Origin: Oscarella lobularis
Taxonomy: Eukaryota > Porifera > Homoscleromorpha > Homosclerophorida > Oscarellidae
DNA length: 64,000 bases
Direction of reading: 5' to 3'
NCBI RefSeq assembly: GCF_947507565.1
Contig: NC_089175.1
Span: 496,001-560,000, forward strand
The notes beneath the pieces were generated by a model. That model saw only the letters and a program-made list of their open reading frames with translations, did not search any database and was not told the origin of the DNA. Made by a program: the position numbers and the translations under genes. Within the stretch, counting starts at the first letter, position 1, and every line of letters begins with the position of its first letter. Below, in pieces: positions 54,769 through 64,000 of this stretch.

Positions 54769-56378
54769 TCAAATTCTTTTGCAGTCGCAGGTCGTGATGA
54801 GCGGGACGGAAACGTAGCTGCCGTCTCGCTTCAAGAGTCTTGCGTATTCATATCCACGAGGGCTGCATTTGTCTGAGCAGTCTTGATTCCCCAAGTTTGT
54901 GACGTCGCTGTGTACAGCCCGATCGCAAGTACCAACGCACTTTCCGACGTCGAACGTCTGCATACAAAAACACCCAACGTGAATAAGTAATCATTTTCAA
55001 GTGGGCTTGTATGCTAACTCTTTTCTCTGCAGACAGAATGCCGTTCGGTTTTTTCTTGGAGACTCCGACGACCTGCTTGAAATAAGGCATACGATAACAC
55101 TGCGGCTTGCATTCGCACTGTTTGACGACTTCGACAGTTTCCAAACCTGGACGACATAAATGATTTTTGTTAATTAATTAATCAACTCGAGGGGAAGAGC
55201 TGCATACCATGCGGTCCTCTAAGATTGACGCGGTCTATTGAGACTGGCTGGCATGTGAGCTGAGGAGGATCTAAAGCTGGGACTGGAAAGGCTTGGGGTT
55301 GCTGAGGATCTGAAGCTGGGACTGGAAAGACTTGGGGTTGTCCTGATGCGGAACCGTTCTCTTTATCCTGATCGATGGTGGCGTTACGCACATCGTCGGT
55401 CGGCAAAGGCACATGCGGAACCTGGCGGCAACTTCCGTTGCAATAGCCCACGTCGATTGTCTTCTCAAATTTTGAATCTTTATAGAAGACGACTTTCTTT
55501 GGTTGTCGGAGGCATCGGCTGTCGCCTTTCTGTTGGCACTTGCAGCCAATAATTTTATCGACTTTCTCTATTCCCGTAGCGAGAGGAACGTCGACGGGTG
55601 TCCACAGAGAAGGAATGCACTTTTGCTGAGACTCATACGAGAGAGTCGTTTGAATGTAATCGACTCCTACCTCGTCTCGTACGATGACGTGATAATAGTT
55701 GTTTCTCACGGCGTACTGAAACACTTTGTCGGATGGACCGAAGTTAATCGTTTTACAGCCGGAACTCATCCAGCGCCAGTAACCATCAAACAGCTTGACT
55801 AACGTGACTTCATAAAGAGACTCTTGTTTGAGTGGATCCTCGAAGATTAATGCGTCGCCATACTCTGTGTTCGATTCCGATGCATTCAGGCAAATTTTGA
55901 CGCTCATTCTGGCTAGACTGCGACAGTTGGGCGGCAGACGAACCGTGTGAGCAAACCGGTCATACTTATGGGAAAATGTGTCAAAACCGACCAGCAGCCT
56001 TTGGTCTAGGAGTAGACTGTGGATTAGGTATGGACCCAGCGAAGCCGGTTCGGGACCGACGAAGTAGTCAATTGTGCCGTCGGTGATGGTGGCTGTCGAC
56101 ACGCCGGGGCACAATTCGGGGCAGCTTCCAACGTTGACGGCAACGGGATTGCCTTCGATGCCTGTAGAGCGCCCGACTTCACGTCACTATAAAATGAGCA
56201 GGAAGAACATACCGGGTCCGAATTTCTTGAATTGACTTTGCACTCTGCAACATTTCCGTTGAGGTGGCCGCTACACAGGGAATTGACAGTCACAAGTATA
56301 CGTTGTCAAGTTAGATAAACATACGTTTTGACAGTGAGAGATGGTTGCTAGAGCAATCACAAGGAAAAGTGTCTTCAT
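54769..56378 (-). CDS. Secreted triple cystine-knot-like protein 4 (divergent)
   Basis: Exons 56378-56325, 56270-56213, 56161-55208, 55146-55019 and 54957-54769 give 460 residues in frame. It has one intron fewer: exons 3 and 4 are continuous, and the join is occupied by a duplicated Gln/Pro-rich block (QVFPVPASDPQQ, QAFPVPALDPPQ). Motif 1 is VNVGSCPELC (the middle Gly lost), motif 2 IDVGYCNGSC, motif 3 FDVGKCVGTC. A Cys conserved in the others (SECVEI) is Thr here (LETVEV). These changes set it apart as the most diverged member, with possibly altered disulphide pairing. Signal peptide MKTLFLVIALATISHCQ. Confidence 0.82.
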
Positions 56379-56924
56379 ACCGCCTTCCTGTATCAATGGG
56401 TGTACTGCTAGCTCTCTCGGTCAGAGTCTCTTATTATACCGAAAGGAGAACAATGGAACTCCAAGCGGAACTTAAAGCGACCGCATGGACGCTATCCTAA
56501 CTTGTTTTCACAGAATTTACAAATTGCTTTCTTAGACTGGCGACGTCCTTACCGCCCCCGGCCGGAACCCTCCTACGGCCAAAGGCTTCCGTACAATCCG
56601 TTCGGATGTTATGCCCACGCACAGTTACATGCAGGATGCCGCTATGAAAGTACGTACATTTCATTGGTAGGTATTCATTTGTCATTGTTTCTAATGTGGT
56701 TTTGCGTTTTCAACGATTTTTAACGATGCCACGCCTTCTCAGCGACAGGAGCAAGAATTGGGTGAGAAGGCGCAGAGTCAGAAAACGCGAAAGAGCAAAA
56801 CGCAAAAGTTTTACGAATGACTAGTGTTTCAGCACATCTGCGGTTGCATGGTGAGAAAGAAAACAGAAAACCGTAGTGATAACGAGTAAGATGCTACGTA
56901 TGCGTTTGTTTCAGAGTTTTTTCT

Positions 56925-58548
56925 TCAAATTTTTTTGCAGTCGCAGGCCGTGATGAGCGGAACGGAAACGTAGCTGCCATCTCGCGTCAAGAATCTCGAA
57001 GTGTATTTATATCCACGCGGGCTGCATTTCACTGAGCAGTCTTTATCTCCCAAGTTCGTGACGCCACTGTAGGCAGCCTGATTGCAAGTACCAACACACT
57101 TTCCGACGTTGAATTTCTGAAGAGACAAAACCCCAACGTGAACGAGTATTAATTTTCAAGTGGACTAAGTAGGCTAACTCTTCTCTGTTCAGACAGAAGA
57201 CCGTTCTCGTCCTTGAAGACTTCGACAAAGTGCTTGAAATACGGCATACGATAACATTGCGGCTTGCATTCGCATTGTTTGACAATCTCGACGCACTCCG
57301 AACCTGGACAACACAAATGATTTTTGTTAATCAACGCGAGGGGGAAAAGTTCCATACCGTACGGTCCTTTGATATCGACGCGGTCTATTAAGACTGGCTG
57401 ACATATGAGCTGCTTTTGAGGATCTACAACAGACAATTAAATTGCATTGACTACAAATCGTTTTCTTACATGGAAAGATGTGGATGCTTTCTTCAGCCAC
57501 TTGGGCTTTTCTTGACGCTGTAGCGCTTCTGCCACTAATGGTGACGTCACGCGCATCGTCAGCAGCCAAAGGCACATACGGAACCTGGCGGCAACTTCCG
57601 CCACAATAGCCCACGTCGATGGCCGTCTCGAATATTGAATTTTGAAAGAAGACGACTTTCTTCGGTTGTCGGAGACATCGGCTGACTTCCTGATTTTGGC
57701 ACTCGCAGCCAATGATTTTGTCGACTTTTTCTGTTCCGGTGGCGAGCGGAACGTCGGCGTGAGTCCACAGAGAAGGAAGGCACTTTTTCGGAGACGCATA
57801 CCAGAGAGTCGTTTGAATGTAATCGACTCCCGTGTCGTCTTGTACCGCGATGTGATAGACGCCGTTTGTCGCGGCGTACTGAAAAACTTCGTCGGAAGAA
57901 CCAAAGCCAATTGTTCTACAGCCGGAACTGCGCGGAGGCCACGAACCGAATAGCGTGGGCAAGCTGCGCGAATAAAGAATGTTGCCGTTGATTGGATGAT
58001 AAAAGAATACCGAATCGGTTGTCGTCAGTGAGTTCGACGACGCATTCAGGCATATTTTGACTCTCATTCTGACTAGGTCGCGACAGTTGGGCGGCAGACG
58101 AACCGTGTGGGCGAACCATCGATCGACGGGGAATTCGTCGAAACCGACCAGCGTCCGTCCGTCTAGGATTAGACTGTTCACAAAGTCTGGACTCGGCGAA
58201 GCCGGTTCGGGACCGACGAAGTAGTCAATCGTGCCGTCGATGATGGTGGCTGTCGACACGCCGGTGCACGATCCGGTGCAGCTCCCAACGTCGACGGCAA
58301 CGGGATTGCCTCTAATGCCTGTAGAGCACCGGACTTTACATCGCTAAAATGAGCAGGTAGAAGAACATACCGGGTCCGAATTTCTTGTATTGGCTTTGCA
58401 CTCTGCAACATTTTCGGCTTTGGTAAGGTGACCGCTACACAGAGAGAATCGACACGAGTCACAAGTTTGACGTGTCAAGTTGAATGAACATTACCAATTG
58501 GCAATGAGAGATGGCTGCTAGAGCAATGACAAGGAAGACTCTCTTCAT
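56925..58548 (-). CDS. Secreted triple cystine-knot-like protein 5
   Basis: Exons 58548-58495, 58434-58371, 58318-57470, 57423-57358, 57303-57179 and 57116-56925 give 449 residues in frame. Signal peptide MKRVFLVIALAAISHCQL identical to that of gene 2. Motifs VDVGSCTGSC, IDVGYCGGSC and FNVGKCVGTC; CKPQCYRMPYFKHFVEV precedes the third; end SVPLITACDCKKI. Its exon 3 is closest to the second exon 3 of gene 2, and its first exons and promoter are near-identical to those of gene 2, which marks these two as the partners of the exchange that made gene 2. Confidence 0.85.
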
Positions 58549-58740
58549 AGCGCCTTCTTGCAGCAATGGATGTCCTGCGAGCTCTCTGCCAAACTTGCGG
58601 GTTTTTATACGCAGGAGAACAATGGAGTTCCAAGTGGAACTTCGAAAAACCGCATGGGGTCTATTCTGACCACAGAACCTATGAATTGTTTTCCCGTGGT
58701 TTTCCTGAGTTGGAACTTATCAGCGAAGGAGCTGCCGAGC

Positions 58741-59000
58741 ATGTCAATCAATGATCAAGTCTTTGAAAACGAAGTAAAACCGCAAACGGTTTTGGATGCC
58801 TTTGTCGACGTATGTTGAGTTCATTTCAGTTGATTGATTCTCTATTTCGTTTTTAGCGGGTTTTGAAAGCTGGGATCACGCCTATGATTAGTGTTGCTGC
58901 TGGAAGGGTGCACGAAAAACGTTTTCGTTTCTTTATGTCTGGTGCCGTGGGCAAACGTAAGCATGGGTGATTTATTTAGAAAAGGTTTCTAATAATACGT
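58741..59000 (+). pseudogene. 5' partial copy of the unknown gene at 59143
   Basis: ATG at 58741 opens MSINDQVFENEVKPQTVLDA, donor GAC|GTATGTTG, then RVLKAGITPMISVAAGRVHE and RFRFFMSGA, after which a GTAAGC-like donor and an early end follow. The same sequence recurs at 59143-59360 with small changes. The stretch just upstream (AATGGAGTTCCAAGTGGAAC) also recurs, so about 370 bases were duplicated in tandem. The second copy lacks one G at the start of exon 2. Confidence 0.5.
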
Positions 59001-59142
59001 TAGGGTTAGGCAATGGAGTTCCAAGTGGAACTTCGAACAACCGCATGGGGTCTATTCTGACCACAGAACCTATGAATGGTTTTCCCGTGGTTTTCCTGAG
59101 GTCGAGCTAAGTTGGAACTTATCAGCGAAGGAGCTGCCGAGC

Positions 59143-59886
59143 ATGTCAATCAATGATCAAGTCTTTGAAAACGAAGATATTGAAACGGTTTTGGATGCCT
59201 TTGTCGACGTATGTTGAGTTCATTTCAGTTGATTGATTCTCTATTTCGTTTTTAGCGGTTTTGAAAGCTGGGATTACGCCTATGATTAGTGCTGCTCGAA
59301 GGGTGCATGAAAAACGTTTTCGTTTCTTTATGTCTGGTGCTTTAGAAAAGGTTTCTAATAATACGTTAATTTTGTCCTTTCTAGACATAAAGTTTTCTGC
59401 GCGCCCGTTGGTGGTTGGAAACGCACAGCTGCCCACTGACAGGATATTTGACATCGAACTTACGAGTTTGGAGCAAATCAATAATCTAGACAAAGAGCTC
59501 GAAGAAGATTCCTTTGTCCAGCCGGCAGTGAAAACTTTTTCAGCGACTTATTTCCTCGTGACGCCAAATTTCTTGTTTCGACCTACGGTCGGCAAAAACC
59601 ACTCAACGAAACCTGAACGGATGTGGAACATCTTGAAGACCATACGTAACCGATATGGCGTCAATGAAGTGCATTTGATCTACGTTGTTGCGCCTCCGGT
59701 TCTTAATATTTGGAAAAGAAGAAGGCACGATACACGTACGATGAAGAAGGATTTTTCTCATCTACGACGAAACAGACGAAATCTGGTAACAAGAAGGCGC
59801 GAATAGATCTCACTATCGAAGGCTTCACTTTGAAAGAATATGTTGTGAGTGTGGCGCGCCTCAGCTGTGTTGATTCATCCCAGTGA
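59143..59886 (+). CDS. Unrecognised intracellular protein (partly duplicated gene)
   Basis: Exon 1 from ATG 59143 (MSINDQVFENEDIETVLDA), a short intron, then a long open stretch 59261-59700: HEKRFRFFMSGALEKVSNN, LPTDRIFDIELTSLEQIN, YFLVTPNFLFRPTVGKNH, RMWNILKTIRNRYGVNEV and HLIYVVAPPVL. From about 59712 a different frame looks coding (TYDEEGFFSSTTKQTKSG, LTIEGFTLKEYVVSVARL) up to 59886, so either an unplaced intron or a one-base slip lies near 59700. One G is missing at the exon 2 border relative to the copy at 58741. No signal peptide or membrane segment. I do not recognise the family. It may be damaged. Confidence 0.45.
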
Positions 59887-59929
59887 CCCGGCCGTGACTG
59901 ACAAAACACATGTGTTCCTTTTCCCTTTA

Positions 59930-60035
59930 TCCTTATTTATGGAGCCGACCACCACAGTTGTACGGGTGGAGCCCGTATAACGACGGAGGGAGGCTCTTTC
60001 AAACGTGATCTTAGGGCCGGAAGTGTCTGTATGTA

Positions 60036-60074
<39 letters not shown>

Positions 60075-61392
60075 TCGTCACGCTCGGCATTGTGACGTCA
60101 CATAAGAAAAACCCTCACTTTGTAAAGCGCATGCGTGACATAGGGCCGAAAACGGTGACCCGAAAAAGGCGATTTACGGCGCGAATAAAGCGTTTTTTCT
60201 TTCAGAAACGAAAAAAATGCTTAGAAACCCTTATTTCCAATTGATCTGTGCTATTTTCCGTGTTATAAATGCGCTGAGAAACCGAAACAACTGTTTTTAT
60301 TGTCACGCTCTGACGTCACAATCAAAAGTATCCAGTCACATGTACAGTATATGGGTGGGTATGTACGCGTGTACGGGTAACAGGAAATATGACCCGTACA
60401 CTTCCCGTACACATGCATAGGTCCTCCTCAAATACAGAGCACATTATCAAATACAGAACAGTGCGTGCCAGCATAAATGGCCAAACGGGACTTTTAGTAG
60501 CGCGCGAGGAATTCAGAGCGTAGTTTACATTTGGCGTAGTTTTGACGTTTGATCGTCACATCAAGGATTTCCAATGAAGTCTAGCATTTCTATTTACGTC
60601 TATTTTGTAAGAAAACGGTTTTGATTTCACCGCAGACAACGTTTCTATACGTTTTGCTAAGACACAGAAAAGTTCGTTTTTTTCCAGTTTCAAACAACAT
60701 ATGACGGCTTTCATAAACTTATCTGTCACTTTATACCATTTTCTAAAACTTCATTATCTTTGATTTTCAATACAGTAATTCGGTGGAAAGAAACGGATGT
60801 CACGTGACGTAAATAGAAATGCATTTTTTTCCGTTAGGGATCAAGTTAGAAAGAAACTCACTCTATAAATGGCTTCTCACGTGCATTGTTTAGAAATTTA
60901 TTATCGGCGAATTTGAAAATGTTCTTTCCTTTACAAAATTTGCCATTTCAGAAACTTTTTATTAGCGCGCGCTAAACTTGCAAAAAATTTAAATCTTTGG
61001 GAGTGTACGTCCCACAAAAATCAAACTGACATCCCTGTTTAAAATAGGCATTAGAGTGATTTTCGTTGACACACAGTGACACTGTATGTCTTGCAGCGAG
61101 TGATCTACAGTGATCTTAGCGCACATTTTGTGGCCATTTATGCTGGCACGCACTGTACTGTACGTCAGAAAAGCGCCTAATTAGGAAAACACAGCAATCA
61201 TGCAAGTACTGTATTTACAGTATGTAGGTAGGACTGAGCTGTACTAGTAGTAGCTAACGGCTGTAATGACAACGTGAATATGTGACAGCATAAAAACTAT
61301 GACGTCACACTATGTTATGCACTCGCGTACGGTAAGCGGTGGGAGGCTCTGCATGATGGCAACACGGTGAACACCGGGCCATCATTCTCTAG
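59930..61392 (+). mobile_element. Second Helitron-like element
   Basis: The 3' end is clear: hairpin ATGATGGC...GCCATCAT (about 61354-61386), then TCTCTAG at the end, followed by host T. This is the same terminal design as the element ending at 23829. Near the left end GAGGCTCTTTCAAACGTGATC and GTGACGTCACA match that element, and a 5' hairpin (ACGGG...CCCGT) lies at about 59958-59977. The exact 5' border is not fixed. The interior of about 1.4 kb has no open frame of note, so it is non-autonomous or decayed. Confidence 0.65.
60036..60074. repeat. (GTCT)n microsatellite
   Basis: About nine GTCT units inside the Helitron-like element, at the place where the relative at 23145 has only GTTTGTCTGTCCGTC. 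It is a local expansion. Confidence 0.9.
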
Positions 61393-61586
61393 TTTATTTG
61401 ATTAGTTATGTAGAACTTCAAGCAAACGTCTGAAAAAATCAGCTTTGTCGTATTTACGATGGCATTTACGATGCCTCGCCTTCTCCGGAAGTCTTGTAGC
61501 TACGGGACTTCGATGTTCGTCCTCATTGGCCAGCCAGGAGACAAAGTCCCGGACTATTTCAAAACCAAACTGTCTGTGCTGCCGAA

Positions 61587-64000
61587 ATGTTCTCGAAAGC
61601 GCCTCGTTTTGAGAAAGAAGGTTAACCACTACGACTTTAAATTGGCAAGATAAAACATCGCGACTTGCTTGCAGCTCCGCCGGACACGCCTGGACCAGGC
61701 CAGTACGAAATCACCACCACTTTGGGCCACGCGGGGCCCTCGTTTCCAGGTTCTTCGCGGTTTAACGCAGAACTGACGGCATCGGCTCAAGGTAAACTTA
61801 CGATTCTCTTCGGGACCCCTCGTGGGGTGCGATCGCAACGCCTCATCTGCGCAGATTCCTTCTTCAACAAGACAGTCGTCAGTTCGAATAGTAAGAACAG
61901 GATACGTTTTTCGTAACCGCTCGCGCACAGACTCGTCTCTTTACTTAGAAACGAATTCCGTTGTGCAAACACCCAAGGTCACACCCTCCATCGAGCCGAG
62001 TTACATAGTTTAAAAAACGTTCTAGGCGGCCGTTTTCAAAAAACCTCTTGCGCTTTCGTCGACGGGGGTAAAGGGCGGTCGCCTGAGAAAGTCGTTGTCG
62101 TTACAGAAGATCACCACACTGAATGAGGAGGTGGAGAAGGTGGAAATATTTCGAGTAGTAAAAAACTCGTTTTCTCTTAGGCCATCCATTTGAGGGAGGA
62201 ACTGACGATGCAGCTTGAACTGGCTGAAGCAAAAAATAAAGAATTTGACGATATGTTAACGGTGAGCGCTCTGTCTGATACCCTGACATTTCTCAAAAAA
62301 ATTATCATTATTTTTGAAGGCTGCTCAGGCTGACAGAAAAACGCTGGAGGATGAGCTGGAAACTCAACAATCAGTGATGGAAGAAAAGAAAGTCGAGCTC
62401 AACGAATTGAAGAAGGTTTGTCTGTTGAAATGGTGTTGTGGGTCGACTCTGTACAGAATGCTTCTCTTAGAATTTGCTCAGCGTTCAGGAGTGTCTTGAA
62501 GAAGAAGGACGAAAATATGAAACTGCTATTGGACTCCTTCAGGATCAAGTTGCTTTGTTTGGTACAAAATTGCGTCAAATTTATATTTTCCAATTAACCA
62601 ATTTGTTGCAGAACAAAATCTGGCTGAGAGGGTACTGAGCGAGGAGAACCTCAGAGATCAAAATTCAAAACTTTCAGGCAAAAGACTAATTTTTAGCCTA
62701 TAACATATAATTATATCAAATTTAGATGCTGTAGAAGAAAAGGAACAGGAAATCGCGGAGTTAAAGCAATCCATTGACAACCTAAAGGAATCAAAGTAAA
62801 AAATATTTATGCATGTGAAAACTTCTAATAATTAATTATTCAGGATGCTCATGGATCTAAAAGTGGAACAACTGGAAGAATCTGTATCTTCCCAGAAGAG
62901 AATCTTTGAGACTGAACTGACGTTTGTTATTGATCCATTAATTATTAGCAAATCATTTTTGTTTCTATAGGGAAGCCAATCTAATGATATCGTCGCTGGA
63001 GAAAGCAAAGGAAGAAGCTGACGAAGCTGTCGCCGAAATAAGCGTAAAGTTGGTCGTCTTACAGGATAAATTCAGAAGGTGTGTAAGAAGAGTCTCGCTG
63101 AAGTGTCTCATCATCACATTGAAATTTTATTAGTGAGCTAGAGGAAAAGGACTCTGCTCTCGTTGGCTTGACCCAGGAAAGAGACGAGTTGGCTGCGGAT
63201 CTGGCAAATGTAGTAGATTCCGTAGAACATGAGTACGATAAGATTTTTCATTTTTTAGGTGAGGGAAAAGTTTGATAAGGAGACCGCCTATAGCAGTGAG
63301 ATGACGACGAAGCTCAACGACGCTGAAACGTATTTATTCATCATGTGGTATATGTGCATGTATCTATCTAGGTTTTATAGATGGAACAAGGAGATTGAAG
63401 GGAAGCTGCAGGTATTGAAGGAAGACAACGAGCAACAGAAGAATGAATATGAAAAGTACTAAAAAAGAATTTACAACGAATATTTTATTTAATTAATTGC
63501 TATGTCTAGAGCTGTTTCTACTTTGGAGACAACGCTCGAAGACAGAAGCGAGAGGTGTCTATTTTTCATCAGATACTAAAATCGTCTCTACGATTTTTAG
63601 ACTTGAGCATCTGTCAGCCACGTGCTTGAAATTAGAAGATGATCTCACGTATGTCATGGATGCCGCCCTGTATGTCAGCGTTAATGGTGTATTACTCATA
63701 GGGCGGCTCAAACGCGAATTTCTGACGTCATACTGGAGAAAGAGGATGCTATTAAGGAATTGAGTGCTCGTTTGTCCTCTCTGCAAAACAAGATGACCAG
63801 GTTTGCTGGGTATCGTTTTTCTGTTGATGGTGCAATTGACGATGAAATTATTTTCGAAGTGAATTGAAAATGAAAGAAGAATTATTTTCAAGTGAATTGA
63901 AAAAGAAAGAAGAGTCTCTTGTCGCCTTTAGGTTGGAGTGTGACGAACTGACGAAGCAACTTGGTAATAAAAATAAGAGAGAAACTGATATTTTAAACCA
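61587..64000 (+). CDS. HMMR: HMMR-like coiled-coil protein (5' part)
   Basis: Exon 1 (61587-61620) encodes MFSKAPRFEKE; exon 2 from 61675 continues APPDTPGPGQYEITTTLG and GPSFPGSSRFN. This matches the N-terminus of HMMR/RHAMM (KAPLKRF...PSPGAYDV...GPVSFQKSQRF). Many short exons then encode heptad-rich coiled coil, for example REELTMQLELAEAKNKEFDD, AAQADRKTLEDELETQQSVM, AEEKEQEIAELKQSIDNLK-like and REKFDKETAYSSEMTTKL. HMMR binds microtubules and spindle poles; the hyaluronan-binding role is known from vertebrates only. The gene runs beyond the window. Its promoter region, 61393-61586, is only 194 bases and abuts the Helitron-like 3' end. Confidence 0.8.

Noticed and set aside
47150-58548. Regularly spaced repeats suggesting a CRISPR-like array
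   Set aside because: The repeats are 1.6-2.2 kb whole genes with introns, not short direct repeats with unique spacers.

Overview
Eukaryotic, almost certainly animal nuclear DNA. Genes are split by many very short GT-AG introns (about 40-110 nt), packed tightly on both strands, and include animal genes recognisable by sequence: a WWC/KIBRA Hippo regulator, HMMR, the nucleoporin NDC1, YIPF5, ZMAT2, an SLC5 sodium-solute transporter and a CARD protein. The gene density and short introns would suit a compact non-bilaterian genome such as a homoscleromorph sponge; that placement is inference.

Left third (1 to about 28.8 kb): a locus built by repeated segmental duplication. The unit reads: an intronless gene for a gamma-glutamyltransferase (GGT) fused to a polytopic membrane domain (+), a relic of the 5' part of FAM114A (-), one or two ankyrin genes of subfamily A (-), and an ankyrin gene of subfamily B (-) that stands head to head with the next GGT. 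There are three long GGT copies (one intact at 7656-10028, two with frameshifts), two GGT 3' fragments, four intact ANK-A genes, three ANK-B genes (one broken), three FAM114A relics and one small CARD gene. GATCACGTGCAA (an E-box palindrome) recurs in four of the shared promoters. A Helitron-like element sits in one GGT fragment, two nested long-TIR elements with 9-bp target duplications (Mutator-like) close the locus, and two long palindromes lie in front of the third GGT.

Middle (28.8-46.9 kb): ordinary single-copy genes: ZMAT2 (+), an HMG-box/SIM protein (-), a zinc-finger plus RIG-I/Dicer-type helicase (-), YIPF5 (-), an (AATG)n satellite, an SLC5A8/12-like transporter (+), NDC1 (+) and WWC/KIBRA (+).

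Right (46.9-64 kb): five tandem genes (-) for secreted proteins of about 450 residues with a signal peptide and three repeats of a [VIF][DN]VGxCxGxC cystine-knot-like motif. One copy (49538-51778) has gained a second first module by an in-frame exon fusion. Then come a partly duplicated gene of unknown family (+), a second Helitron-like element ending at 61392, and the 5' part of HMMR (+), which runs off the window.

The two candidates for undescribed biology are the GGT/ANK/CARD island and the secreted triple-knot family. No function beyond the domain level can be read from the sequence.
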